From Geobacter sp. (GTDB lineage: Bacteria > Desulfobacterota > Desulfuromonadia > Geobacterales > Geobacteraceae), in contig POSG01000007.1 of NCBI GenBank assembly GCA_003314535.1, positions 1 through 64,000 of the forward strand: a stretch of 64,000 nucleotides of DNA, given 5' to 3'. The position numbers were made by a program, and so were the translations under genes. The notes beneath the pieces were generated by a model, which was given only the letters and a program-made list of their open reading frames with translations, had not been told where the DNA came from and did no database searches. Shown in pieces: positions 57,291-64,000 of this stretch. How positions within the stretch are numbered: the stretch's first letter is position 1; each line of letters opens with the position of its first letter.

Positions 57291-57600
57291 CGCAGACTCT
57301 CCTTTTTGACATGTCAAGGATTTTTCCAATCCAATATCCCCACTGCTCACATAACAGACAATCAAGTTCCGGCAGATATTTTCATATCAAAGAACATGCC
57401 ATTGCCGGTGAATATATTTCATAACAATAACAGCATGTTATTTATGGCATGCATTTTTCGGAACGTATGGATAGGTGCAATATTTTAACTTGCTGAGCGT
57501 TAATTTCGCTGGAACTATGGAGGATTATGGAATATTAAGGCCTGTATGTTAATTTTACAGGTGCAGAAGAATTGACAATTGCCAGTACAAAAGGAAACCT
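57291..57600. other. Gene-free regulatory spacer of the CoA-transferase
   Basis: 310 bases between divergent-facing signals. It contains the candidate sigma-54 promoter and the ATAACA-GCA-TGTTAT palindrome listed next. The rest is AT-rich with no coding signal. Confidence 0.5.
57386..57401 (-). promoter_or_regulatory. Candidate sigma-54 promoter of the CoA-transferase gene
   Basis: On the - strand TGGCATG-TTCT-TTGAT has correct spacing to the -24/-12 consensus, but the invariant GC at -12 reads GA. The palindrome ATAACAGCATGTTAT at 57427-57441 lies 26 bases upstream of the -24 element, as at the aldehyde dehydrogenase promoter. Confidence 0.4.
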
Positions 57601-58845
57601 TTATATCTGATTGCTTGACATTGGAAATTTCAGAAAAAAGGTAGTTCCTCTGCCTGGTTCAGTTTCGTATTTTATAATTCCCTTATGAATTTTGATTATA
57701 GCTAAGCATATAAAAAGCCCTAGACCTGTGCACCCTCTATGTGATCTTGTCGTAAAAAAGGGGTTATAGATATTTCTCTGAACATCCTCTGTCATACCTG
57801 TTCCCTCGTCTCGAACTTTTACAATCACCAGTCCTTCGGTCTCGTCAAAGAAAGTTTCGACAAAGATAGCACTGCTTCTGTCTGGTAGAGCTTGCAGGGC
57901 ATTCACAATCACATTTACAACAACCTGTTCCAGTTGATGAAAGCTTCCCTTGATTTGTGGAAGATTATCTCTCAGGGTGCAGCAGAAAAAGTCAGTGTAT
58001 TTTATTATCTTGTTCTGGATCATGTGAAGAGCCGACTCTACAATCTTGTTGATGTCAATATTTCGATTATGCTGCATTGATTCCTGCCAAGTGAAATCCT
58101 TCAAGTCGGCAACAATATCCTTTATACGTTTAGCTCCTTCGACAAGCCCGTTAAGCATCTCAGGTATAATAGTATCTACTTCAGAGTATCGTAGCTTTCC
58201 AAGAACAAAATCTCCATTGTCCGTGATGTAGCGTTTGAGGTTTCGACTCAGAGTGGGCCATACTTCTGCGAGGAACTGCGCGTTTGCAAGAATGAAATTA
58301 TTGGGATTATTTATTTCATGCGCGATGGCAGAGGCCAGATTGCCGATAGCAGACATGTTGTATGTCAGCATCAGACCAGCCCACATCATATTTTGCTCTT
58401 CAGTAGGCCGGTTGTTTTCAGTTATATCTGCAAGCATTATTATGCTGCCGATAACACACTCTTTCTGGTCTCGGAGCACAGATGTCGACAAGCTTACCGG
58501 AATATTGACACCGTCTTTTCTCTTCCGTAATGTCTCTAATTTGGTAACTGCCACACCATCAATCATCTTCTTCAGGTTTTCCTTGAATTCTTCTTTTTTA
58601 TAATCGGGGATCAAGGGATAATGCTTGTCAATTACTTCCTCTTCCTTCCATCCAAAGGTATTTTCAGCAGCAGGGTTCCAGATTTTGACATTCGCGGAAT
58701 TGTCCAAAACCACGATTGGCAGCGGACAGGACTTTATTACTGCCTGCAGCATATGGTTGGCTTGTTGCCAGGACCTTCCCGCCCTTTTTTGCGTTCCGAC
58801 CGAATTGATATTCTCCTGGCGATCCTGCATGGTGTTTTTCTGCAT
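57601..58845 (-). CDS. Orphan PAS histidine kinase
   Basis: A 414-residue soluble kinase. One PAS domain (about residues 30-155) is followed by the phosphorylated His in AIAHEINNPNNFIL (about 195-208), identical in core to the 46907 kinase, and an HATPase with NIYNPFFTTR and GLGLFICL. The two share most of their output halves, while this one has only one PAS. There is no regulator gene next to it, so it may feed the NtrC-type regulator at 45492. ATG 58845 has GGGAG about 6 bases upstream. Confidence 0.85.
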   Translation of the reverse strand: MQKNTMQDRQENINSVGTQKRAGRSWQQANHMLQAVIKSCPLPIVVLDNSANVKIWNPAAENTFGWKEEEVIDKHYPLIPDYKKEEFKENLKKMIDGVAVTKLETLRKRKDGVNIPVSLSTSVLRDQKECVIGSIIMLADITENNRPTEEQNMMWAGLMLTYNMSAIGNLASAIAHEINNPNNFILANAQFLAEVWPTLSRNLKRYITDNGDFVLGKLRYSEVDTIIPEMLNGLVEGAKRIKDIVADLKDFTWQESMQHNRNIDINKIVESALHMIQNKIIKYTDFFCCTLRDNLPQIKGSFHQLEQVVVNVIVNALQALPDRSSAIFVETFFDETEGLVIVKVRDEGTGMTEDVQRNIYNPFFTTRSHRGCTGLGLFICLAIIKIHKGIIKYETEPGRGTTFFLKFPMSSNQI

Positions 58846-58972
58846 GTCAGCTCCCGGATGCCATCGACTACGACCCACAACATCTTCATACAAAATCACT
58901 GTCAACCCAGTTGCTCTTTATTTGTAATGTTGATCCATTTCCTTTTGAATAAATTTCTGTTTCAGTCATTCA

Positions 58973-59063
58973 GTTTCCATCCGGAAAGGAAGGCGCGGGC
59001 GCCTGGGCAACGCCCGCGGGATGGAAACGCACCGCTCAATCATTCACCAGTGCGTTGCCTGGG
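58973..59063. repeat. Compound hairpin element
   Basis: GTTTCCATCC (58973-58982) and GGATGGAAAC (59019-59028) close a stem that includes a GCGGGCG/CGCCCGC inner hairpin. A second AACGCAC/GTGCGTT stem follows (59026-59057). CCTGGGCAACGC at 59002 recurs inverted at 59052. It lies in the 260-base gap between the porin and the orphan kinase, with no T run. It may be a REP-type element or an RNA stabiliser. Confidence 0.5.
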
Positions 59064-59105
59064 AGAACTGATAAATTCTTATCATCGCTGAGCCTCGTAC
59101 TTTAT

Positions 59106-60482
59106 TCAGAAAAAGTAAAACACTGCCAAACGGGCAACATTTGCTGAACCGGAACCAGCTGTACTGTTCATGGTGCTTGAGCCACTTGCTACGGAATTCC
59201 CATAGTGAGTATTCAAGTATTCATACTCCGCTGCAATCCTGACTGCGGCATTAAGATCGTAGGAAATGTTCACAAACACATTCTGGTTATATTTCTGGAA
59301 ATTGTCTGTAGTATGGTCAACATTTGCCCTGTAGTCCGCATAATTGTAGGCATTCCTGCGCAGGTATCCCGCGGAGGCTCCCAAGTCCTGCGTGGGATAG
59401 AAAATAATCTGTGCAGCCAGTCCATATCCCTTGGCAGCTGTGGGATTGTCTTTCAAGCCGCAGAAGTTGAAGGCTGTGGCAGAACTGAAAGCCATATTCG
59501 CAGCCATATAGGCCTGCCCTTCGAATGACATGGTCATCTTGCGGCTCATACCGTCTTTGGATCTCATAATCGGAATGAAGGCATAGAAACCACCCCCCCA
59601 CGAATCAACCGGTTTTTCCCCCGCAGAAGGTGTCAGCGCTTTCTGGCTGCCATACAAACCAAAAAAGCCCACGGTAAACGGCGACATCGACATACCGAAA
59701 TAACCTGGAGAGACGCCCAACGACTTGTTCACCAACATGACCTGACCGGCCAGGTTCACCATTGAGCCGACATTACTGGAGAAGGCTGCTGCTGCAGCAT
59801 TATTATTGCCGTTCTGGTTGGGATCCTGTACCCCAAGCACGAGCCGGAGGGAATTCTCCGCGTTCAGGCCCAACTTGTGGGTCAATCTGATCTGAGGGAC
59901 ACGCGGGTTATTGGGAGAACCGTATGCAGCTCCCTGGCGGAAATCTATGGTGTTTGACGCCATGGGGCCGAAGATATCCCACGTCTGCCCGAAAAGCAGG
60001 GAGGTGTTTGCCCAGTCCAAGGCCCCCCAGGCATGCCGCATTCGCAGCTGCGGACTTTCCGCCGCCGATGAAGTGTCCCCGTAGAAATCGGCCTCGATGA
60101 GGGCATTGGTTTTTGCTCCCAGAAATTTCGGACCTTCCACCTTAAGCCAGAAACGAGACTGGCGTGCGGTGAATATGGACTGACTCTGTTCTGCTGCAGT
60201 TGAGCCGGCTTTCGGAATCGCTCCGCTGCCAGGCGAAAGAGAACCACTCTGTCCGAAATTTACCGAGTTGTAGGCATAATCAAGCTTTACAAAGCCGCCT
60301 ATGGAGAGATTGAATTTGCTCGTGACCGGTACGGAAATCTTTCCGTAGACACCCGGGGACACTTCGCAGGACGGAGCAAAATCGCAGTTGTATCCAGGTG
60401 CAGCCGGTTGCGGCGTCTCCTGCGCCATTGTCCGAATTGCCACCAGCAAAATAGCCACTACCACAATAGTAATTTTTCTCAT
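59106..60482 (-). CDS. Outer-membrane porin (DcaP-like)
   Basis: A 458-residue exported barrel with a signal peptide ending TMA. It shows alternating hydrophobic strands (FNLSIGGFVKLDYAY, SRFWLKVEG, LRMRHAWGALDWANTSLLFGQTWDIFG) and a terminal strand RLAVFYFF, the usual outer-membrane C-terminus. Length and strand pattern fit dicarboxylate/alcohol-inducible porins. It follows the aldehyde dehydrogenase by 70 bases and is probably cotranscribed. Confidence 0.75.
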   Translation of the reverse strand: MRKITIVVVAILLVAIRTMAQETPQPAAPGYNCDFAPSCEVSPGVYGKISVPVTSKFNLSIGGFVKLDYAYNSVNFGQSGSLSPGSGAIPKAGSTAAEQSQSIFTARQSRFWLKVEGPKFLGAKTNALIEADFYGDTSSAAESPQLRMRHAWGALDWANTSLLFGQTWDIFGPMASNTIDFRQGAAYGSPNNPRVPQIRLTHKLGLNAENSLRLVLGVQDPNQNGNNNAAAAAFSSNVGSMVNLAGQVMLVNKSLGVSPGYFGMSMSPFTVGFFGLYGSQKALTPSAGEKPVDSWGGGFYAFIPIMRSKDGMSRKMTMSFEGQAYMAANMAFSSATAFNFCGLKDNPTAAKGYGLAAQIIFYPTQDLGASAGYLRRNAYNYADYRANVDHTTDNFQKYNQNVFVNISYDLNAAVRIAAEYEYLNTHYGNSVASGSSTMNSTAGSGSANVARLAVFYFF

Positions 60483-60552
60483 GCAATTTCCTCGGGCTTT
60501 TTGGGAGCCTTGTGTTTTTCTTTCACTGACAAAATGACGCTGATGAATACGA

Positions 60553-61896
60553 CTATTCGTCTTCTTTGATTCTTCTTGCGACTCTCTTGATGTTCAAAAG
60601 GTTTTTGTAGGTGACGTTTTCACTGGTTATATTGCCACCGCGGGCGCCGCAACCCAGGGTAAAAGATGCTGTCAATCCGCTTGTAAGCCCGACAACGGCA
60701 TGCAACGATGGTTGGTTCCAGATAACTCTTCCAGCTGGAACCTTGAGCGCATATTCCTCGAGGATCTCCTCGCTGCCGGAGAACGCGACGGCCGTATGCC
60801 CAGCTCCCCCGAATTCCAGTTGATCAACAGCAGCCTGAATAGCCGTGTCTTTATCCGGCGCCAAATACCAGCCGAGAACCGGGGAGAGCTTCTCGTGGCT
60901 CATCCAATCATCGGTTCCTATGGCACTCAGCGGGACCAGAAGCAGCCTGATATCATCGGGAACGGAAAAACCGGCCAACCGGGCTATCTTCTGCGGAGAC
61001 TGGCCGACAATGGCACCTGAAGCCACTCCTTTTTCCTTGTCGAACATGACAGCTTCCAGCTTGGCTTTCTCGACCTGGTCGCAGAGGTAAGCTCCCCTTT
61101 CTTTGAAAATCCCCAGCATTTTTCGTGCAGTATCTTCATCATCGAAGATCACTGACTGCTCTGTCAGGCACAGGGTGCCATTATCGAAGGTCTTGGATGC
61201 AATGATGTTGTTCACCGCCATATCGAGGTCCGCAGAACGTTCGACATATACCGGAACATTGCCCGGACCGACCCCAAGAGCCGGATGGCCCGAACTGTAA
61301 GCAGCCTTGACCATTGCGCCTCCACCTGTGGCAATGACGATTGCAATGCCTGGGTGTTTCATAAGCATGTTTGTTGCTTCAACTGAAGGATTCCCGATCC
61401 ATTGAATGCAGTCGGCCGGCGCGCCAGCGGCAACGGCAGCGTCGAGCATTACTTGAGCGGCAGCAGAGCTGCATTTCTGGGCACGCGGATGGAAGGCAAA
61501 TATAATGACATTGCGACCTTTTAGACTCATCAATGCCTTGGACAACGTCGTGGCAGTCGGGTTTGTAGTTGGGGTAACGGCAGCGACAACGCCGAAAGGC
61601 TCGGCTATGTGAATGACTCCATTTTTCTCATCGACAATGCCGACTGAGGTTTCATTTTTCATTTGGTCGTAGGTAACCTGACTTGCAAAGTAGTTTTTGA
61701 CTGCCTTGTCTTCTACTTTACCTATCCCTGTTTCCTCGACAGCCATCTCAGCCAGCGTCTGTCCGGCTTCTACTCCGGCCTTACACATAGCTTCCGTGAT
61801 CTTGTCCACCTGTTCCTGGGAGAAAGTCTTCATTACTCCCAGAGCCTTCTGAGCACGCGTTACCATTTGATCAATTTCCTGCATAACTTCTGACAT
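60553..61896 (-). CDS. Acylating aldehyde dehydrogenase
   Basis: A 447-residue NAD-dependent CoA-acylating aldehyde dehydrogenase, similar to the AdhE N-terminal half or PduP/EutE. It oxidises aldehyde to acyl-CoA. The nucleotide-binding stretch and the catalytic Cys243 (DNGTLCLTEQS) are present, with HALG in the AYSSGHPALGVGPGN segment. ATG 61896 follows AGGAGG closely. It offers an alternative fate to aor for the same aldehyde, which yields CoA thioester rather than free acid. The leader is long and structured, with a sigma-54 promoter upstream. Confidence 0.9.
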   Translation of the reverse strand: MSEVMQEIDQMVTRAQKALGVMKTFSQEQVDKITEAMCKAGVEAGQTLAEMAVEETGIGKVEDKAVKNYFASQVTYDQMKNETSVGIVDEKNGVIHIAEPFGVVAAVTPTTNPTATTLSKALMSLKGRNVIIFAFHPRAQKCSSAAAQVMLDAAVAAGAPADCIQWIGNPSVEATNMLMKHPGIAIVIATGGGAMVKAAYSSGHPALGVGPGNVPVYVERSADLDMAVNNIIASKTFDNGTLCLTEQSVIFDDEDTARKMLGIFKERGAYLCDQVEKAKLEAVMFDKEKGVASGAIVGQSPQKIARLAGFSVPDDIRLLLVPLSAIGTDDWMSHEKLSPVLGWYLAPDKDTAIQAAVDQLEFGGAGHTAVAFSGSEEILEEYALKVPAGRVIWNQPSLHAVVGLTSGLTASFTLGCGARGGNITSENVTYKNLLNIKRVARRIKEDE

Positions 61897-61933
61897 GTAG
61901 TACCTCCTCGCAAAATGAATAGTGATGCACAAA

Positions 61934-62042
61934 GCTAAGCCAATCTGCATTGGCTTAGCAAAAACAGATATTTAATCAATGCAGCAATGATTTCACATTG
62001 CTGCAAATTTTCCTTTTAAAAAGGAGGGCGGAAAGTCCGCCC
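61934..62042 (-). promoter_or_regulatory. Structured leader of the aldehyde dehydrogenase
   Basis: Three perfect inverted repeats lie between promoter and gene. In transcript order: GGGCGGA/TCCGCCC (62026-62042) followed on the - strand by a T run, as in a terminator; TGCAGCAATG/CATTGCTGCA (61980-62005) with a 6-base spacer; and GCTAAGCCAAT/ATTGGCTTAGC (61934-61959). They suggest attenuation, or binding sites on DNA. Confidence 0.55.
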
Positions 62043-62095
62043 CATTACATGGAGGCTGACTAAGCTGGAAGACATAGTCGGCTTTTCGTGATAAA

Positions 62096-62111
62096 GGCAT
62101 TATTCGTGCCT
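62096..62111 (-). promoter_or_regulatory. Sigma-54 promoter of the aldehyde dehydrogenase
   Basis: On the - strand AGGCACG-AATA-ATGCC keeps GG and GC exactly 10 bases apart and 5 of 5 bases of GCACG. It lies 200 bases before the ATG. Confidence 0.65.
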
Positions 62112-62125
62112 AAACGGCATGCCAG

Positions 62126-62154
62126 GTTATTCATTAATAATAACAGGCAGTTAT
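62126..62154 (-). promoter_or_regulatory. Upstream palindromes at the aldehyde dehydrogenase promoter
   Basis: ATAACAGGCAGTTAT (62140-62154) is the ATAACA-N3-TGTTAT palindrome with one mismatch. It overlaps GTTATT-N7-AATAAC (62126-62144). They sit 15-29 bases upstream of the -24 element. The same 15-base form occurs at 57427-57441. Confidence 0.5.
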
Positions 62155-62268
62155 CAAGACATCATCGTTTTCTTTGCAGGCCAACAAACATGTAAAGGAA
62201 TTTAACTCTTGAAGGTTCTACAGGAAGGAAATGTCGCTTACCTAGTATATCTAGAGGAGGTACAACCA

Positions 62269-62463
62269 TTATGGTGCCTGAAAAAAAAGCGCAGGGTTCA
62301 TGACCTTGGCCTCCATACCGCATCCTATCAATACGAAGGGTACGGCATGCCGATCGGCGGGTTCATTGCCGAACGTTGCATTGAGGAGCCCGCCGATTAT
62401 GTCGCCGTTGCGCAGGGCGATGTGCTCCGTTGCCTGCACCGGCAGGCCGATAGAGGAGCTGCC
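62269..62463 (-). pseudogene. Remnant of a cation:proton antiporter (Cax-like)
   Basis: The - strand frame ending at TAA 62269-62271 contains RNGDIIGGLLNATFGN, a hallmark of Ca2+/H+ antiporters (GGLLNATFGNA). The downstream part lacks the rest of the membrane protein, and the frame is stopped upstream, so at most about 60 residues of a roughly 360-residue protein remain. The + strand frame over this area is an antisense artefact. Confidence 0.6.
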
Positions 62464-62631
62464 TCAGAATCTGCATGTCAAGCCTGCCAACCAAATATCG
62501 GCATCCCTGTTGTAATTGGTGATTATGCGGTTCCAGGACACTCTCATTCCCCAGCGCGGGTGAAACCTGTAACCGGCCGACATCGTTGCGATTCCGGACA
62601 CGCGTACCTGGTGATCATGGGCATGCCGGTG
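62464..62631 (-). pseudogene. Remnant C-terminus of an outer-membrane protein
   Basis: The - strand frame upstream of TGA 62464-62466 reads ATMSAGYRFHPRWGMRVSWN and ends IWLAGLTCRF, a beta-strand pattern with a terminal Phe typical of barrel proteins (for example acyloxyacyl hydrolase-like). It is open only for 56 codons and has no start or signal, so it is a fragment. It directly precedes the Cax-like remnant. Confidence 0.5.
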
Positions 62632-62707
62632 TCATTCAATTTGTCGCTGCCGGTCGGGCTTGTCGCGGTGTCAAGATATAAGAGTCTGATCTGGCCAGGG
62701 AATCACC

Positions 62708-63799
62708 TCAATCCCTGCCGGCCGTGTCCTGGCCTGCCACGGACGTTCCCACGGCTACCCATGATTGGAGGAGGGTGTAGGTGACGGCCAGGAGCACCGG
62801 CCCGATGAAGAGGCCGACGACGCCGAAAGCGATCAGTCCGCCGATGACGCCGGCAAAGATCAATACCAGGGGGAGGTCCGCCCCTTTCCTGATCAGGATC
62901 GGCCGCATGATGTTGTCGATGACGAGAACCGGTATGCTCCAGATCGCCAGCACGGTTCCCCAGAACGTCTGTCCCGACCAGTAGAGCCAGATGACCGCGG
63001 GCAGAAGAACCAGCAGGGGGCCGATCTGTGCCACGCAGAGCAGGAACATGATGCCGGTGAGGATGACGGTGGCCGGAATGCCGGCAATTGCCAGGCCTAT
63101 ACCGCCGAGAACGGACTGTACCAAAGCCGTGAGGACAACACCCAGTGCAACTCCCTTTACTGCTCTGGCGGCCAGCAGAACGGTGTCCTCGCCCATTCTC
63201 CCGGCAAGGCGGTTGGCGGCAAGGCGAATCCCGTGGGCGGCCTTTTCGCCGTTGGCGTAAAGGATGGCCGCAATGATCGCGGTGAACAGGAAATTCAGTA
63301 GCAGTATGCCCGCATTCCCCGCCTTGGAAATGAACCAGGCAACTATTTTTTTTGCGTAGGGTGTCAGCTGCGATGACAACACTTCGGGCTGTAGGGCGGA
63401 AAGCTCACGCCAGCGATGGTCGATATGGGTGCCGACAAAGGGAACCCCGGTCAACCATGCGGGCGGCTGGGGTATGCTGAAAGCTGACAGCGATTTGACC
63501 CATGCCACGATATCGTCCGCCCGCTCGAAAATGGACAATAATGCAATGGTGAACGGCAGGAAAAACACCAGCAGGAGGGCGACAGTCATGACCACCACTG
63601 CTATCCACCGCCTGCCACCGCACCACGCCTGCACACGCAGCATCACGCTCCAGGTGGCGACGACGATGATTGCGGCCCAGAGTATTGCGCTGAGAAACGG
63701 ATGAAGTATCCAGAAAGTTCCCGCGGCAAGAGCCGCAATAAACAGCACTGCCAGGGTCGTTCTCGTTATGTCCGGTGACCAGGGTATTTCCCGTCTCAT
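62708..63799 (-). CDS. AI-2E family permease (YdiK-like)
   Basis: A 363-residue membrane protein with eight predicted helices. Family marks are a paired helix near residues 17-55 and a C-terminal GLIAFGVVGLFIGPVLLAVTYTLL. The family contains transporters for varied small molecules; the signalling-related name does not fix the substrate. ATG 63799 has AAAGGGG about 10 bases upstream; the longer frame from 63907 is unlikely. It is separated from the metabolic genes by gene remnants. Confidence 0.8.
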   Translation of the reverse strand: MRREIPWSPDITRTTLAVLFIAALAAGTFWILHPFLSAILWAAIIVVATWSVMLRVQAWCGGRRWIAVVVMTVALLLVFFLPFTIALLSIFERADDIVAWVKSLSAFSIPQPPAWLTGVPFVGTHIDHRWRELSALQPEVLSSQLTPYAKKIVAWFISKAGNAGILLLNFLFTAIIAAILYANGEKAAHGIRLAANRLAGRMGEDTVLLAARAVKGVALGVVLTALVQSVLGGIGLAIAGIPATVILTGIMFLLCVAQIGPLLVLLPAVIWLYWSGQTFWGTVLAIWSIPVLVIDNIMRPILIRKGADLPLVLIFAGVIGGLIAFGVVGLFIGPVLLAVTYTLLQSWVAVGTSVAGQDTAGRD

Positions 63800-64000
63800 C
63801 TTCTGTGCCCCTTTCCAATGCCGGCAGCCGGATGCCGGCTCATTCATGCTGACAGACACGGGCCATAGAAGATGCGCGTCCCTCACATGCTTCACCCCTT
63901 GGGACAATCATTGCTGCCCGGTCTCGGATACAGTATACAGCATGATCAAAGGTGCTGCAGGAGCCCTGATTTCACGATATAGGGGTGGCGATCCCGCTCA
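63800..64000. other. Gene-free right end
   Basis: About 200 bases with a GC-rich GCCGGC-type hairpin near 63823-63840 and no gene. The window ends before the next gene. Confidence 0.4.

Noticed and set aside
61926-61941. Second sigma-54 site close to the aldehyde dehydrogenase
   Set aside because: GG and GC are 11 bases apart rather than 10, and the site overlaps a palindrome.
62209-62784. Long + strand frame of 191 codons
   Set aside because: It is antisense to recognisable fragments of an antiporter and an outer-membrane protein, overlaps the permease gene, and shows no family or proper ribosome site.

Overview
The window looks like chromosome from a Geobacter-type member of the Desulfuromonadota (Geobacterales). 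The reasons are an exosortase/EpsI fusion with many VPxP-type sorted surface proteins, GEMM-class riboswitches with a C-G swap seen in Geobacter aptamers, a tungsten aldehyde oxidoreductase, sigma-54 control of metabolism, and several families of short repeats arranged as inverted pairs between genes. No taxon can be proven from the sequence alone.

Layout. (1) About 0.3-14.4 kb, + strand: an exopolysaccharide and exosortase locus. It holds an FnlC/WbjD-type epimerase, a WbuB-type glycosyltransferase, the exosortase-EpsI fusion, a WecA-like initiating transferase, a TPR lipoprotein, Wza-, beta-barrel- and Wzz-type proteins and a CpsD-type kinase. Two small nuclease genes (GxxExxY and GIY-YIG) sit inside it, each bracketed by copies of its own repeat. 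(2) 14.5-20.4 kb, - strand: a cohesin-like lipoprotein, two dockerin-tailed proteins and a fibronectin III lipoprotein. (3) 21.1-37.8 kb, + strand: eleven proteins with a VPxP/LGSG/arginine C-terminal sorting signal, in five sequence families, interleaved with three c-di-GMP-I (GEMM) riboswitches and two copies of an unrecognised structured leader. (4) 38.0-38.7 kb: an AbrB/PIN toxin-antitoxin pair. (5) 39.0-44.9 kb, - strand: a TonB receptor, a TupA-like binding protein, a double-ATPase ECF cassette, EcfT and an S-component-like membrane protein, which I read as a possible tungstate or molybdate uptake operon. (6) 45.1 kb: tRNA-Ala(CGC). (7) 45.5-62 kb: a soluble PAS histidine kinase with an NtrC-type regulator, then alcohol dehydrogenase, outer-membrane protein and tungsten aldehyde:ferredoxin oxidoreductase (+), then HU, PAS and FIST proteins, a CoA-transferase, an orphan kinase, a porin and an acylating aldehyde dehydrogenase (-). 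(8) 62.2-63.8 kb: gene remnants and an AI-2E family permease.

How it fits together. The first half builds a polysaccharide (probably containing L-FucNAc) and processes a large set of surface proteins, some apparently under c-di-GMP control. The second half is an alcohol/aldehyde oxidation module: sigma-54 promoters lie before the alcohol and aldehyde dehydrogenases, a weaker one before the CoA-transferase, and a palindrome of the form ATAACA-N3/4-TGTTAT recurs at these loci. The metal uptake operon could supply tungsten to the oxidoreductase.

The most interesting points are: the same passenger domain carried either on an exosortase signal or on a dockerin, next to a cohesin-like lipoprotein; the two nuclease-plus-repeat units; the unrecognised paired leader RNA; and the shared operator of the aldehyde module.
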